This document shows, piece by piece, positions 31,969-43,542 of a stretch of DNA of 64,000 nucleotides. A program made the translations under genes and the position numbers. The DNA is from Pectobacterium betavasculorum. Lineage in GTDB: Bacteria > Pseudomonadota > Gammaproteobacteria > Enterobacterales > Enterobacteriaceae. The notes beneath the pieces are model-generated. The model was not told where the DNA came from. It saw only the letters and a program-made list of their open reading frames with translations, and searched no databases. The stretch lies in NCBI RefSeq assembly GCF_000749845.1, contig NZ_JQHM01000003.1, positions 124,001-188,000 on the forward strand. The letters run 5' to 3'. Each line of letters begins with the position of its first letter. Position 1 is the first letter of the stretch.

Positions 31969-33263
31969 TAGTTAGTGGCACCATTAATCACTTTGACATA
32001 AGCCGCTGCACGCTGTTCCTGCATCCAGGTTTGCGCTTCTTCAGCGAATTTACGATTAAAGATCATACGGTACGCTTGCTCTTTTTGCGCCGCGTCGGTT
32101 TTATCAACCTGACGGGTGTCAAGCAACTGAATCAGGTGCCAGCCAAAAGAGGAGTGAATCGGCTGACTGATTTCACCTTTCTTCAGTTTCAGCAACGCAT
32201 CGCGGAAAGCTGGATCGTACATGTCTGGGGAAGCCCAGCCAAGGTCGCCGCCCTGATTCGCAGAACCGGGATCCTGAGAAAGTAGTTTGGCTTGTGCAGC
32301 GAAATCGGTGCTGCCGTTTTTGATCTGCTGTGCAACGTCAGCCAGCTTGGCTTGCGCCTGGCTGTCCGTCATGACGACAGACGGTTTAATCAAAATATGG
32401 CGAGCATGCGTTTCAGTTACCGATACGCTTTTGTTACCACCGCGAATATCGTTCACTTTCAGAATGTGGAAGCCGACACCAGAGCGGATCGGGCCAACGA
32501 CTTGGCCTTTCTGCGCTTGTGTTAAGCGTTCAGCAAACAGCGTTGGAATCTCCTGCAATTTGCCCCAGCCCATTTGGCCGCCTTTCAGCGCCTGAGAATC
32601 AGATGAATAGGTGATAGCCAGCTTACCGAAATCCGCTCCGTCACTGATTTGCTTCACCAGTGACGTTGCCAGATTTTCCGCCTCATCAACCTGCTGTTGA
32701 GTCGGGTTTTCCGGTAATGGGATCAGAATGTGGCTCAGATTCAGCTCATCATTCTCGCCGGTCTGGTTGGCAATCTGCTTAGCCAGCGTATCGACTTCCT
32801 GTGGCAGGACGGTAACTCGGCGGCGGACTTCGTTGTTACGCACTTCCGAAATCAGCATCTCTTTGCGAATCTGGCTGCGGTAAGAGTTGTAGTTCAGCCC
32901 TTCATAAGCCAGTTGGCTTTTTAGCTGATCAAGAGACATCCGGTTCTGAGCGGCAATATTAGTGATTGCCTGATCCAATTGCTCATCCGTCACCTGGATA
33001 CCCATCTTCTGCGCCATTTGCAGGATGATGTTATCCATGATCAGGCGATCGGTAATCTGATGACGCAGCGTGGCATCATCCGGCAACTGCTGCCCAGCCT
33101 GCTGGGCATTCAATTTTACCGACTGCAAAAGACTGTTTACATCACTTTCTAACACGACGCTGTTGTCGACCACTGCTGCGACTTTATCAACCACCTGTGG
33201 TGCTGCGAACGCGGTAGAGGCACTCAGTGCCAATCCGAGAATAAGCGTTCTCCAGTTCTTCAT
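31968..33263 (-). CDS. surA: Periplasmic chaperone / PPIase SurA
   Basis: Escorts outer-membrane proteins, including LptD, through the periplasm to the BAM complex. The 431-residue precursor has a signal peptide cut after the alanine-rich STAFA at about residue 20, an N-terminal chaperone domain, two parvulin domains (about 175-275 and 285-385) and a short C-terminal helix. Unlike E. coli, where lptD is close by, a palindromic repeat lies in the 172-base gap separating it from lptD. Confidence 0.97.
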   Translation of the reverse strand: MKNWRTLILGLALSASTAFAAPQVVDKVAAVVDNSVVLESDVNSLLQSVKLNAQQAGQQLPDDATLRHQITDRLIMDNIILQMAQKMGIQVTDEQLDQAITNIAAQNRMSLDQLKSQLAYEGLNYNSYRSQIRKEMLISEVRNNEVRRRVTVLPQEVDTLAKQIANQTGENDELNLSHILIPLPENPTQQQVDEAENLATSLVKQISDGADFGKLAITYSSDSQALKGGQMGWGKLQEIPTLFAERLTQAQKGQVVGPIRSGVGFHILKVNDIRGGNKSVSVTETHARHILIKPSVVMTDSQAQAKLADVAQQIKNGSTDFAAQAKLLSQDPGSANQGGDLGWASPDMYDPAFRDALLKLKKGEISQPIHSSFGWHLIQLLDTRQVDKTDAAQKEQAYRMIFNRKFAEEAQTWMQEQRAAAYVKVINGATN

Positions 33264-33337
33264 ACCTTTCCCATTATTTCATCCGCAAGGCGGGTTAAAG
33301 TTCCAACGTTTCAGTGAGACAGCCTGTTTGCTACATC

Positions 33338-33419
33338 TATACACGCCATACTTCAAGTTGCATGTACGTTGTTCAAAACGCTAACGTTTTGTCCTGAAAC
33401 TCGAATTATTTAGTGTATA
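33338..33419. repeat. Dispersed palindrome-ended repeat, copy B
   Basis: 82 bases with TATAC/GTATA outer ends. In reverse complement it carries the same left motif (ATAATTCGAGTTTCAGGA) and right motif (AACGTACATGCAACTTGAAG) as copy A at 2447-2614, but its interior is reduced to a short AAAACG...CGTTTT hairpin. It sits in the lptD-surA intergenic region, so it is transcribed with the operon and could fold in the mRNA. Confidence 0.75.
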
Positions 33420-33435
33420 AGCACTCTGGATGACA

Positions 33436-35799
33436 TCAGAATGCGCGCTGGTAAGGCAAAATACCCGAACGCAGCATTTTTTCGGAACCCAGACTGTAAT
33501 TACTGCTTAAACCACGTAATTCGATATTAAATGACACTTTGTTGTCGTATTCACTGCTGCGGCTGGCGCTGTTCCAGTCGGTAATCTTACGCTCATAACC
33601 GACGCTCACGGCCCAGCAGCAGGTGTTGTACTGTAAGCCAATCAGCTGGTTTGCTGGCTGATTGGCCTTGGTGTCGTAATAATAAGCACCTACAACAGCC
33701 CAACGTTCGACGATCGGCCAGCTAGCGGTAACACCGACCTGCGATATACCTTGCTGAGAACCCTGATTGGTCACGTTCGGCAGCATGTCGCGAATATATT
33801 CAGGGCTGGCATAACGGTAGTTTAACTGCACCAAACGTTCCGCATCGCGACGATATTCTAACACGGCGTCACCCAGTGCGACTTCGTTCAGGCGATTGTC
33901 ATATTGCAGACCACCGCGGACGCCCCAACTGTCGTCGATTTTCAGGAAGGAATCACCAGCCCACACCTGGCTGCCATTGTTATCACTTTTATCGAGCGAC
34001 GTGTTGCGGTCACCGGTGCGTGGGCGATCGAAGTAATAGATTTGACCAATAGAAGCGTTAAAACGTTCAACCAGTGCATCATCATAAATACGCGTCGTAA
34101 TACCAGTCGCAATCTGATTTGCTGACGCGATACGGTCCAGCCCGCTGTAGCTGCGATCGCGGAACAGGCCGGAATAGTCGGTCTGCATCAACGTCGAGTC
34201 ATAGGTATGGATGCTGCTCTGATCGCGATAAGGCACGTACAGGTACTGTGCGCGAGGTTCCAGCGTCTGGGTATAGGCCTGCGACCAGTTCATTTCGCGT
34301 TCAAAGACCATTTTGCCATCGACTTTATATTGCGGCATGACGCGGTTAACTGAACTCTGGAGCGCATTTTTATTGACGTCGTTGACAGTAGGATCGGCAC
34401 GGTAACGATCCAGATTATCTTGTTGGTAGTGTGTTGCTAATAGCCTGGCTTCGGTATTCAGGCTGGCCCAGCGGTTTGCCAGCGGGAGATTGAGCGTTGG
34501 TTCAACGTGCAGACGCGTCGCTTCCGGCCGATTGTCGTTGATGTTGGTAAATTTTACCGCCTGACCATAAAGGTGCATATCAACCGGGCCGATATCATTC
34601 TGGTAATAATTGATATCAAGCTGTGGCTCAGCGCGGTAGACATCACGGCTGGTCGCATTGGAAAAGACCTGGAACTGTCTGGTGGACAGCGTGGTGTTCC
34701 AGTTTTGGTTCGCATAGCCTGCACTGAGTTTTTGGGTGACGTAGCCGTCAGTGGTTGAACCGTAATACGAATCCAAATCGGTGAAGTAGCGGTCGTCGCT
34801 GACTTTTGTATAGTCTGCTTCAAAACGCCACACCTGATCCATCACGCCGCTGTGGCCCCAGTGGAATAACCAGCGGGTATCGTTATCGTCTTGTGGTGAA
34901 GTTTTGGCGTATTCACGGTCGTTAGGTAGCCAGTCGAACTGAATAACGCCGAGGCCTGGAGCGGTCAGGTAGCGGAACTCGTTCTGCCACTGCATGCCGC
35001 GTTTGGTTTGCAGATGCGGCGTGATGGTGGCATCAAAGTTAGGGGCGATATTCCAGTAATACGGCGTGAGCAGTTCAAAGCCATTGCTGCTACCATATTT
35101 CGCATTGGGAATCAGGAAGCCAGAGCGTCGTTTATCGCCGATAGGAAGCTGCAAATACGGGCTGTAGAACACAGGCACGCCACCAATCTTGAAGCGCGCG
35201 TTCCAGATTTCAGCAACCTGTTCTTCTCTATCTTGAATCACTTCCGAACCGACGACACTCCAGCTATTATCTCCCGGCAGACAGGAAGTAAAAGAACCGT
35301 TTTCCAGAATGGTGTAGCGATTACTGTCACGCATTTTCATTTTGTCGGCGGAACCACGCCCTTGACGGCCCACCATCTGATAGTCGCCTTCATAGACGTC
35401 GGTATCTTTGGTGTTCAGGTTGGCCCAGGCTTTAGGGCCTTTCAGGATCACCTGATTGTCGTCGTAGTGGACTTTTCCCGTTGCAGTAATAGTACGCGTC
35501 GGCGTGCTACCCTGCGTTACCGGATCCAACTGGTTCAGTTCCACCTGTTCGGCGGTCATGACGCTGTTACCCTGCTGGATGTTAACATTGCCAATGAATC
35601 TGGCGTTGTCGGGATAATTGGCTTCTGTTTTGTCGGCCTGGATATTGATCGGCAGCTGATTAGGATCGCCTGTTACCAGTGGTCTGTTGTACGTTGGTAC
35701 ACCCAGCATGCACTGTTCAGCGAGATCGGCCAGCGCGTGCTGGCTGTAAAGTGCCGACCAAACCAGAGTGGCCAGCAGAGTTGGGAAACTTTTTTTCAT
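33436..35799 (-). CDS. lptD: LPS-assembly outer-membrane protein LptD
   Basis: Outer-membrane beta-barrel that with LptE inserts lipopolysaccharide into the outer leaflet. The 787-residue precursor has a signal peptide ending around HALA (residue 24), an N-terminal beta-jellyroll, and a large barrel. The four disulfide cysteines are present: Cys30, one in FTSCLPG, and the CC pair in NTCCWAVS. The frame is open 12 codons further upstream; the start at 35799 was chosen because it gives [12 protein letters not shown], like E. coli LptD, although no strong ribosome binding site is seen. First gene of its operon and divergent from djlA. Confidence 0.96.
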   Translation of the reverse strand: MKKSFPTLLATLVWSALYSQHALADLAEQCMLGVPTYNRPLVTGDPNQLPINIQADKTEANYPDNARFIGNVNIQQGNSVMTAEQVELNQLDPVTQGSTPTRTITATGKVHYDDNQVILKGPKAWANLNTKDTDVYEGDYQMVGRQGRGSADKMKMRDSNRYTILENGSFTSCLPGDNSWSVVGSEVIQDREEQVAEIWNARFKIGGVPVFYSPYLQLPIGDKRRSGFLIPNAKYGSSNGFELLTPYYWNIAPNFDATITPHLQTKRGMQWQNEFRYLTAPGLGVIQFDWLPNDREYAKTSPQDDNDTRWLFHWGHSGVMDQVWRFEADYTKVSDDRYFTDLDSYYGSTTDGYVTQKLSAGYANQNWNTTLSTRQFQVFSNATSRDVYRAEPQLDINYYQNDIGPVDMHLYGQAVKFTNINDNRPEATRLHVEPTLNLPLANRWASLNTEARLLATHYQQDNLDRYRADPTVNDVNKNALQSSVNRVMPQYKVDGKMVFEREMNWSQAYTQTLEPRAQYLYVPYRDQSSIHTYDSTLMQTDYSGLFRDRSYSGLDRIASANQIATGITTRIYDDALVERFNASIGQIYYFDRPRTGDRNTSLDKSDNNGSQVWAGDSFLKIDDSWGVRGGLQYDNRLNEVALGDAVLEYRRDAERLVQLNYRYASPEYIRDMLPNVTNQGSQQGISQVGVTASWPIVERWAVVGAYYYDTKANQPANQLIGLQYNTCCWAVSVGYERKITDWNSASRSSEYDNKVSFNIELRGLSSNYSLGSEKMLRSGILPYQRAF

Positions 35800-35984
35800 A
35801 CGTGGTATCAGGTGTTCCGTCATCAGGGGCATCATGCCGGCAAACGGTCAGAGACTATATCACTCGTTAGCGTTGCGCCAGTGTTAAATCCCCACCGCCT
35901 ATACGCACCGCCGTTAGGTGCAAAGATAAATGACAGGTATGATAAAGCAATTTTTGGCTGACGGCATGAGGATTTGAGGAGTAT

Positions 35985-36875
35985 ATGCGGTATTGGGGAA
36001 AGTTGCTGGGGTTGGCGCTGGGAATTGTCTCAAGCGCTGGCATCTGGGGAATGGTCATGGGTTTACTGATGGGGCATTGGATTGACAGAGCCCGGGCATC
36101 GCGTCGCCGTGATTATTTTTCTGCTCAGTCTACCCGTCAGTCATTGTTCTTTCTCACGACCTTTCAGGCTATGGGGCACCTGACCAAATCCAAAGGGCGG
36201 GTGACGGAAGCCGATATCAATATTGCGACTAAAATGATGGATCGCCTTGAGCTGTTTGGTGAGGCCAGAGCCGCTGCTCAACGGGCTTTTCGTGAAGGAA
36301 AGACCAGCCATTTCCCTCTGCGAATAAAATTACGCAAGCTGCGCGATGCCTGTCTGGGACGTTTTGATTTAATTAAGATGTTTCTGGAAATTCAGCTTCA
36401 GGTCGCGTTTGTCGATGGTGTTCTACATCCGAATGAACGACGCGTGTTGTACGTGATTGCCGATGAGTTGGGTGTGACGCGTGAGCAGTTTGAGTTCTTC
36501 CTGCGGAATATGGAAGGCACCACGGGGCAGCAATCTCGGCAGAGTCAGTCACGACAAAACGGTAAATCGCATCAGCGCCGTAATAACGGCCACTCCGGTG
36601 GTGGCTACTCCAATGGGCATTCTTATGGTGGCCAACGCCCACCCTCACCGCCGCGTGGACCAACGGTTGAAAGTGCCTGTCGTACGCTAGGTGTACGCAG
36701 CAGTGATGATGCCGTGACGATTAAGCGTGCCTACCGCAAACTTATGAGTGAACACCATCCCGACAAGCTGGTCGCCAAAAAGCTTTCGCCGAGAATGATG
36801 GAAATGGCCAAGCGCAAAGCGCAGGATATCCAGGCTGCCTATGAACTGTTGAAAAGCGCGAATCAGACAAAATAA
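35985..36875 (+). CDS. djlA: Membrane-anchored J-protein DjlA
   Basis: Type III DnaJ-like co-chaperone with a single N-terminal membrane segment (about 7-30, glycine-rich, as needed for dimerisation in E. coli), a TerB-like central domain ([16 protein letters not shown] to [16 protein letters not shown]) and a C-terminal J domain with the HPD motif. The linker between them, about residues 180-225, is rich in Gln, Ser, Gly and Asn and longer than in E. coli. It acts with DnaK and in E. coli affects capsule (Rcs) signalling. The start has TGAGGAG just upstream. Confidence 0.95.
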   Translation: MRYWGKLLGLALGIVSSAGIWGMVMGLLMGHWIDRARASRRRDYFSAQSTRQSLFFLTTFQAMGHLTKSKGRVTEADINIATKMMDRLELFGEARAAAQRAFREGKTSHFPLRIKLRKLRDACLGRFDLIKMFLEIQLQVAFVDGVLHPNERRVLYVIADELGVTREQFEFFLRNMEGTTGQQSRQSQSRQNGKSHQRRNNGHSGGGYSNGHSYGGQRPPSPPRGPTVESACRTLGVRSSDDAVTIKRAYRKLMSEHHPDKLVAKKLSPRMMEMAKRKAQDIQAAYELLKSANQTK

Positions 36876-36972
36876 CCCACATCTTTCCTCTTCTTTATTG
36901 TTCCCTTATTTTACTGCCCCGCATTTATCGCATTACCAAGCCAGATTTGAAAATACCAACAGCGAGTTGGTC

Positions 36973-37626
36973 TCAGAAATCCGCTTCGCAACGAAAATGC
37001 ATCGGGGTATTGAAAGCCGGGTGCGTGATAGCCAGTTCTTGTGCGTGAAGTAAAAGGCGGGGAGCCATCGCTTTAGCATCGGCATGTGCATAAAACCCAT
37101 CGCCGAGGATAGGATGACCTAGCGCGAGCAGGTGAACACGCAGTTGATGCGAGCGACCGGTAATCGGCATTAGCTTGACGCGTGTTGTACCGTCAGCGTC
37201 ACGCGAAAGTACCTGATACTCCGTCTGCGCTGCTTTTCCTGTTTCAAAGCAGACTTTCTGTTTCGGGCGGTTCGGCCAGTCGCAGATCAGTGGCAGATCG
37301 ATGACGCCTTCATCCTGTGCCATATGCCCCCAGACGCGGGCAAGGTAGGATTTCTTGGGTTCTCGTTCGCGAAACTGGCGCTTTAATTCGCGTTCGGCTG
37401 CTTTCGTTAGTGCGACGGCAATCACGCCGCTGGTTGCCATATCCAGACGATGAACGGATTCTGCCTTGGGGTAGTCAGCCTGAATGCGGTTCATTATGCT
37501 GTCTTTGTGTTCTGGCGCCCGGCCGGGAACCGACAGCAGACCGCTGGGTTTATTCACCACCATGATGTGCTGATCCTGATACAGAATATGCAACCAGGGA
37601 TCGGTAGGCGGATTATAGGGTTCCAT
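36973..37626 (-). CDS. rluA: Dual-specificity pseudouridine synthase RluA
   Basis: Forms pseudouridine at 23S rRNA position 746 and tRNA position 32. The 217 residues contain the RluA-family motif HRLDMATSG with the catalytic aspartate at 62, followed by GRSHQLRVHLLALGHPILGD near the C-terminus. It is convergent with djlA. The E. coli neighbour rapA is upstream, here separated by an inverted-repeat element. Confidence 0.96.
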   Translation of the reverse strand: MEPYNPPTDPWLHILYQDQHIMVVNKPSGLLSVPGRAPEHKDSIMNRIQADYPKAESVHRLDMATSGVIAVALTKAAERELKRQFREREPKKSYLARVWGHMAQDEGVIDLPLICDWPNRPKQKVCFETGKAAQTEYQVLSRDADGTTRVKLMPITGRSHQLRVHLLALGHPILGDGFYAHADAKAMAPRLLLHAQELAITHPAFNTPMHFRCEADF

Positions 37627-37975
37627 TCACGCTCCAAAATACGTAAAAGACAGGGACGTCGCTGCTGTTTGATCGAAATACTCGGACTTATCACGAAGCG
37701 AGGTATTCCTGCGGAAACCTCATCTCCGTGCTTCTCTACTATGTGGCTATCCATGCACTGAAAAGTCTGGCTGCCCATATATGTATAAGAGGTTGCTGAC
37801 AAAGTCCGCAGAGCGGAGGTAACGGATAGATCGTAAAGACGCTGCAAGTACGTCCATGTAAGCTCGGATTGCGCCATCCATGGCGCAAACGCTTTACTCT
37901 TCTATTCCGTTACTCCCGTTTTCATTCGGCGAATAGGTTTGTCAACGGTCTGATAAGGCATATATAGGCGGCACA
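37627..37975. other. rluA-rapA intergenic region
   Basis: 349 bases. The right part is a foldback element (37792-37946) annotated separately. The left part (37627-37791) shows nothing recognisable. A 107-codon minus-strand frame spans the element and is not called. Confidence 0.65.
37792..37946. repeat. Foldback (inverted-repeat) element
   Basis: About 155 bases. The outer ends pair imperfectly (GTTGCTGACAAA against TTTGTCAAC), the next segments pair (GGAGGTAACGGATAG against CTATTCCGTTACTCC), and the centre holds a perfect palindrome TTGCGCCATCCATGGCGCAA at 37869-37888. The overall shape is a small non-autonomous, MITE-like element or a dispersed repeat; I recall similar sequences in Pectobacterium and Dickeya intergenic regions but cannot confirm copies, as none other was noticed in this window. 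Confidence 0.6.
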
Positions 37976-40879
37976 TTACTGATGTGTCACTACAACCAGA
38001 CGAATCGCATCCAGACGCCAGTTGGCTTCGTGCAGGTTACTCAGCACCTGTTCACGCTGGTTTTCCAACGCGGTCAGCTCATCTTCACGAATGTTAGGGT
38101 TGACGGCTTTCAGCGCTTCCAGACGTTCCAGCTCGCGGCGCAGTTGCAGGTCGGCCTGCTGTTGTGCTTCGGTGATAAGCTGACGCGCCTGCGTTTCTAC
38201 CAGCGCTTCTGCCTGTTGCAGCATGGCGTGAACATCGGGCTGTACCGCATTGACCAGCTTGCTGGATGTATGACGGTTTACTGCGTTGAGCTGGCGGTTG
38301 AAGCTCTCAAACTCAACCTGTGCCGCCAGATTCGTGCCCTTACGATCCATGAGCAGGCGAACCGGCGTAGGCGGCAGAAAGCGGGTCAGTTGCAGGTGTT
38401 TTGGTGCCTGTGCTTCCACAACATAAACCAGCTCCGCCAATAGTGTACCGACCGGCAGCGCTTTATTTTTCAGCAGGGAAACCGCACAGCTTCCGGTATC
38501 GCCGGACAGCACCAGATCGAGCCCGTTGCGGATGAGCGGATGTTCCCAACTGATAAACTGCGCGTCTTCGCGGGAGAGAGCCTGATCGCGATCGAAGGTG
38601 ATCGTACAACCGTCCTGCGGCAGACCGGGGAAGTCCGGCACCAACATATGATCGGACGGCGTCAGAATGATCAGATTATCGCTGCGATCTTCCTGATTGA
38701 TACCAACGATATCAAACAGGTTCAGAGCAAATGTCACCAGATTGACGTCATTATCCTGCTCGGCAATCGCCTGTGCTAACAGCTGAGCCTGTTCGCCACC
38801 GTTAGAATGCATTTCCAGCAGGCGATCGCGACCTTGTTCAAGCTGTTGCTTCAGGCGGTCGTGCTGTTGGCGGCAGGTATGGATAAATTCATCCAATCCT
38901 TGCTGCTCGCCGACTGTCGTCAGTCGCTCGATCAGCTGCGTGTGGTGCGCATCATAGATGGTGCGGCCTGTCGGGCAGGTGTGCTCAAACGCATCCAGCC
39001 CTTCATGATACCAGCGTACCAGCAATGCCTGTGCAGTGCTTTCCAGATACGGCACCAGAATCTGAATTTCTTTGGCCTGCCCGATACGGTCCAGACGACC
39101 AATACGCTGTTCCAGCAGATCGGGGTTGAACGGCAGATCGAACATCACTAACTGGCTGGCGAACTGGAAGTTACGGCCTTCGGAACCGATCTCTGAACAG
39201 ATCAGCACCTGTGCGCCTTCTTCTTCAGACGCAAAGTAAGCGGCGGCGCGGTCACGTTCCAGAATAGATAACCCTTCATGGAAGACGGCGGCGCGGATCG
39301 CTTCACGCGTGCGCAACACTTGCTCCAACTGGAGCGCTGTCGCTGCCTGCGCGCAGATCACCAACACTTTTTCATCACGGTTGGCGGTCAGGTAGTTCAG
39401 CAACCATTCCACGCGTGGATCGAAGTTCCACCAGGTGGCATCGTCCCCTTCGAGCTGCTGATAAATTTGCTCTGGGTACAGCATATCGCGCGCGCGGGTT
39501 TCCAGTGGCTTGTTCGCATTCATAATGCCGGAAACTTTGATTGCCGTTTGGTACTGCGACGGCAGCGGCAGGCGGATTTGATGCAGGATACGCTGCGGGA
39601 AGCCTTTAACCCCCTGACGCGTGTTACGGAATAGCACACGGCTGGTGCCGTGGCGATCCATCAGCATGGTGATCAGTTCCTGACGCGCCTTCTGGTTGTC
39701 ATCGCTGTCGCTGTTGATGGCTTTTAGCAACGGCTCGATGTCCTGTTCACCCAGCAGATCGCTCAGTGCATTCAGTTCAGCCGTTTGGGCTTTTTCACCC
39801 GCTAATAGTAGTGTGACGGCATCGGCGACCGGACGGTACTGCTGCTGTTCGGCAACAAATTCCTGATAGTCGTGGAAACGGTTGGGATCGAGCAGGCGTA
39901 AGCGCGCAAAGTGGCTTTGCTGGCCGAGCTGCTCCGGCGTTGCGGTTAATAGCAGAACGGCAGGGGTGGCGCGAGCCAGAGTTTCAATGGCCTGATATTC
40001 TGGGCTAGGGCTCTCTTCGCTCCAGACCAGATGGTGGGCTTCATCCACCACCAGCAGATCCCAGTCGGCGTTGACTAACTGCGCAAAACGCTGGGCGCTG
40101 CGTTGAACAAATCCCAGCGAGCAGATCACCAATTGTTCGGTTTCAAATGGGTTGCTGCTGTCTAATTTGGCTTCGGCATAGCGCTCGTCGTCAAACAGTG
40201 AGAACAGCAGGTTAAAGCGGCGCAGCATTTCCACCAGCCACTGATGTTGCAGAGTTTCCGGTACGACAATCAGCACGCGACTGGCACGCCCCGCCAGCAA
40301 CTGCTGGTGGATGATCATACCGGCTTCAATGGTTTTCCCCAGACCAACCTCGTCCGCCAGCAATACGCGTGGCGCGTGGCGTTGGCCGACTTCGTGAGCG
40401 ATGTGAAGCTGATGGGGGATAAGGCTGGCACGCATGCCGCGCAAACCGCCCCATTGTTGCAGCGCCTGCTCGTTCTGATGCTTACGGGCGCGATAGCGCA
40501 GCGCAAAGCGATCCATACGATCAATCTGCCCGGCGAACAGACGATCTTGCGGTTTGTTGAACGTCAGTTTGCTGTCCAGAAAGACTTCACGCAGTTCCGC
40601 TGGTGTTTCATCGTCCAAACGTTGGCCGCAATACACCAGCAACCCTTTTTCTTCTCGCACATCATCAACCTTGAGCTGCCAGCCTTCATGGCTGGTGACG
40701 GTGTCGCCGGGATTGAACATCACACGGGTGATGGGGGCGTCACTGCGGGAATAAAGTCGGTTTTCACCGCTGGCAGGAAAAAGCAGCGTTATCATACGCG
40801 TATCGACGGCAACAACCGTTCCCAGTCCAAGTTCGCTTTCCGTGTCGCTGATCCAGCGCTGACCAAGTGTAAAAGGCAT
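37976..40879 (-). CDS. rapA: RNA polymerase-associated Swi2/Snf2 ATPase RapA
   Basis: Binds RNA polymerase and recycles it from stalled post-termination complexes. The 967-residue protein (E. coli 968) has N-terminal Tudor-like domains, Walker A in [14 protein letters not shown] (about 174-187), the DEAHH box (about 280) and a helicase C domain with [20 protein letters not shown] and [11 protein letters not shown]. Monocistronic in appearance, downstream of polB in the same direction with 184 bases between. Confidence 0.97.
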   Translation of the reverse strand: MPFTLGQRWISDTESELGLGTVVAVDTRMITLLFPASGENRLYSRSDAPITRVMFNPGDTVTSHEGWQLKVDDVREEKGLLVYCGQRLDDETPAELREVFLDSKLTFNKPQDRLFAGQIDRMDRFALRYRARKHQNEQALQQWGGLRGMRASLIPHQLHIAHEVGQRHAPRVLLADEVGLGKTIEAGMIIHQQLLAGRASRVLIVVPETLQHQWLVEMLRRFNLLFSLFDDERYAEAKLDSSNPFETEQLVICSLGFVQRSAQRFAQLVNADWDLLVVDEAHHLVWSEESPSPEYQAIETLARATPAVLLLTATPEQLGQQSHFARLRLLDPNRFHDYQEFVAEQQQYRPVADAVTLLLAGEKAQTAELNALSDLLGEQDIEPLLKAINSDSDDNQKARQELITMLMDRHGTSRVLFRNTRQGVKGFPQRILHQIRLPLPSQYQTAIKVSGIMNANKPLETRARDMLYPEQIYQQLEGDDATWWNFDPRVEWLLNYLTANRDEKVLVICAQAATALQLEQVLRTREAIRAAVFHEGLSILERDRAAAYFASEEEGAQVLICSEIGSEGRNFQFASQLVMFDLPFNPDLLEQRIGRLDRIGQAKEIQILVPYLESTAQALLVRWYHEGLDAFEHTCPTGRTIYDAHHTQLIERLTTVGEQQGLDEFIHTCRQQHDRLKQQLEQGRDRLLEMHSNGGEQAQLLAQAIAEQDNDVNLVTFALNLFDIVGINQEDRSDNLIILTPSDHMLVPDFPGLPQDGCTITFDRDQALSREDAQFISWEHPLIRNGLDLVLSGDTGSCAVSLLKNKALPVGTLLAELVYVVEAQAPKHLQLTRFLPPTPVRLLMDRKGTNLAAQVEFESFNRQLNAVNRHTSSKLVNAVQPDVHAMLQQAEALVETQARQLITEAQQQADLQLRRELERLEALKAVNPNIREDELTALENQREQVLSNLHEANWRLDAIRLVVVTHQ

Positions 40880-41063
40880 AAATTCTTAGCTCGATGTCGT
40901 TTGTGTCGGGGGAATGTCTGAGTACATTATCGGGTGCCAATAATGCTGCTGATGCAAATTCAGAAAGGGCGTTATGGTAATGGATGACGGCGCGTTCGTC
41001 ACCTCTCAAACTTGCTGTACCGTGAATTAACCGCTTTCATTTTAGATCATCTCATTCAGGTGT

Positions 41064-43430
41064 TTAAAATAATCCCATCTGACCTGTCACCCGTGTAGCA
41101 AAATCGTCATGCAGGAAAGGAAGAATGGCGTCTGCGACCGGCTGGAGCTGGCGTTCGACATAATGCTGGTAATCCAGCGGTGAATGGAGGGTTTCCAACG
41201 GTTCAGGGCCGTTGACGGTCATCACATAGCTGATCCAGCCCCCATTTTGGTATTGCAGCGGCCGCCCTTGCTGGCGGTTATAGTCATCGGCGATTTTAGC
41301 CGCTCTGGCGTGTGGCGGCACGTTGCGCTGGTAATCGTCAAGCTTGCGACGCAGCCGTTTACGGTAGATTAACAGATCGTCAAAATCACCGTTCAGAGTA
41401 CGGTCGACATAATCCCGCAGCCAGTCTTGATAAGGCTGTTGTTGAAAAATCAGCAGATAGAGCTGCTGCTGAAACTGCTGCGCCAGCGGCGTCCAGTCGG
41501 TACGCACGGTTTCCAGCCCTTTGAACACCATCTTTTCGCCTTGTGGCGTATCGATCAGGCCAGCGTAGCGTTTTTTACTGCCTTGTTCCGCGCCGCGAAT
41601 CGTTGGCATCAGGAAGCGACGAAAATGCGTTTCAAATTCCAGCTCCAACGCGCTGGTTAACTGCTGAGTATCTTGCAGATGCTGTGTCCACCACTGATTA
41701 ACGTGTTGCACCAGTGATTTGCCAATCTTTGCGGCTTCTTCTTCGCTGTGTGCGTGCTTAAGCCAGACGAACGTGGAATCAGTATCGCCATAAATCACCT
41801 GATAGCCTTGCTCTTCGATCAGTTCGCGCGTTTTGCGCATGATCTCATGACCGCGCAGAGTGATCGAGGAGGCGAGACGCGGGTCGAAAAAGCGACAGCC
41901 TGTAGCACCCAGTACGCCGTAAAAGGCATTCATGATGATCTTCAGCGCCTGCGACAGCGGCTTATTGTTAGTGCGCTTTGCCGCTTCACGCCCTTGCCAG
42001 ATTTGCTCGACAATCGCAGGCAAACAGTGCTGTTCGCGGGAGAACCATGCCCCGCGAAAACCGGAGACGGCATGCTGAGCGTCTGGATTCTGTGTTCCTA
42101 CCGCCAGCCCGACTGGGTCGATCAGAAAGGTACGAATAATAGAGGGGTAGAGGCTCTTATAATCCAGTACTAAGACCGAATCATACAGGCCGGGACGCGA
42201 ATCCATCACAAATCCGCCGGGACTGGCTTCAAGCGCGACCTCGCCCAGATTGGGAGCGACGTAGCCCATGCGGTGCATACGCGGTAAATAGAGGTGGGAA
42301 AATGCCGCAACGGAGCCGCCGCTGCGGTCTGCCGCCAGCCCAGTGACGCTAGCGCGCTCTAACAAGAAAGGCAACAGCTCGGTCTTGTCGAAAATACGCG
42401 TGACCAATTCGCAGTCTTGCAGGTTATAGCGGGCGAGTGCAGGTTTATCTTCGGCAAAACGGCGATCAATTTCATCCATCCGTTGATAGGGCGTGTCGAT
42501 AGCTTTGCCTTCCCCCAGCAGCGACTGAGCAACAAACTCCAGGCTAAATGAGGCAAAATTCCATGTTGCAGATTTTAGCGCTTCAATGCCATCGATAATC
42601 AGACGACCAGTGGCGCTGGCAAAGAAATGCCCCTGTTTAAAGCCGTGTTCCCGCCATTCCAGCGCGTTCCCGTTACGCCCCAGCTTGAGCGGAATATTGT
42701 AGCGCTCGGCATGTTTCTGCAAAACGCGCAGGTCAAACTGCACCAGATTCCAGCCGATGATGGCATCGGGATCGTGCTGTTGCATCCAGGTGTTCAGCTT
42801 TTCCAGCAGTAGCGGGCGGCTGGCGACGTACTCAAGCGTAAAATTATCGTGCTCGGCAGACGCACCGTTAGGTGGGCCGAGCATGTATACCTGGCGCTGT
42901 CCGCAGCCTTCCAGCCCAATGCAGTAAAGCTCGCCGTGGCGGTTGGTTTCGATATCCAGTGAGACCAGTCTGAGCGTCGGGCGATAGTCGGGATTGGGTT
43001 TCATGCGAGCCTGCGTCAGCAGATTATCTGACGTGGGTGTCCCGCTCAGCCACACGGGCGCGGTGATGAAACGCTCCATCAGAAAACGCTCCGGCGGACG
43101 AATATCCGCTTCGTAGACCTGAACGCCACCTTCACGCAGTAACTTTTCTAGCCGCAGCAACTGACGGTATTGCGGGCAATAAAGCCCCAACAGCGGTTGA
43201 TGGTGGAAATCCTGCATGGCGAGCGCCTTCAACTGCCAGCGCTTTTCCTGCTGTAAGAGTGTCCTTGCGCGGGTTTCCTGCTGTGCGGGAATAAAGGCAA
43301 TGGCTTCTTGTACCGGCAGCCGGGCGAGCAGCGGGCCCTCATCGGTAGCCAGCCAGAATTCAACCTGCGTGCCTGCTGGCGTATCGTTCCAGTGGCGGGT
43401 CAGTAGAAACCCTTGACGAAGCTGAGTCAC
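41064..43430 (-). CDS. polB: DNA polymerase II
   Basis: Family B polymerase with 3'-5' proofreading, used in replication restart and translesion synthesis; SOS-induced in E. coli. The 788 residues show the exonuclease motif [13 protein letters not shown], the polymerase A motif [13 protein letters not shown] and the C motif [10 protein letters not shown]. No clear LexA operator was identified upstream of the ATG. The araBAD genes that flank polB in E. coli are absent; a cyclase gene is here instead. Confidence 0.97.
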   Translation of the reverse strand: MTQLRQGFLLTRHWNDTPAGTQVEFWLATDEGPLLARLPVQEAIAFIPAQQETRARTLLQQEKRWQLKALAMQDFHHQPLLGLYCPQYRQLLRLEKLLREGGVQVYEADIRPPERFLMERFITAPVWLSGTPTSDNLLTQARMKPNPDYRPTLRLVSLDIETNRHGELYCIGLEGCGQRQVYMLGPPNGASAEHDNFTLEYVASRPLLLEKLNTWMQQHDPDAIIGWNLVQFDLRVLQKHAERYNIPLKLGRNGNALEWREHGFKQGHFFASATGRLIIDGIEALKSATWNFASFSLEFVAQSLLGEGKAIDTPYQRMDEIDRRFAEDKPALARYNLQDCELVTRIFDKTELLPFLLERASVTGLAADRSGGSVAAFSHLYLPRMHRMGYVAPNLGEVALEASPGGFVMDSRPGLYDSVLVLDYKSLYPSIIRTFLIDPVGLAVGTQNPDAQHAVSGFRGAWFSREQHCLPAIVEQIWQGREAAKRTNNKPLSQALKIIMNAFYGVLGATGCRFFDPRLASSITLRGHEIMRKTRELIEEQGYQVIYGDTDSTFVWLKHAHSEEEAAKIGKSLVQHVNQWWTQHLQDTQQLTSALELEFETHFRRFLMPTIRGAEQGSKKRYAGLIDTPQGEKMVFKGLETVRTDWTPLAQQFQQQLYLLIFQQQPYQDWLRDYVDRTLNGDFDDLLIYRKRLRRKLDDYQRNVPPHARAAKIADDYNRQQGRPLQYQNGGWISYVMTVNGPEPLETLHSPLDYQHYVERQLQPVADAILPFLHDDFATRVTGQMGLF

Positions 43431-43542
43431 TAAGCGGCCTTTTATAGCGAACGGGATAAGGAAATATAGTGGAGTTAAGTATGGTTATTTATACAGGTGA
43501 TGTCCAGTGACATCACCAATGATAAGAGAGGAGGAATTTGAA

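Noticed and set aside
35008-35961. 317-codon plus-strand ORF opposite lptD
   Set aside because: Antisense to the lptD coding sequence, no recognisable family.
37554-37877. 107-codon minus-strand ORF upstream of rluA
   Set aside because: Spans part of the foldback element and overlaps rluA; no ribosome binding site.
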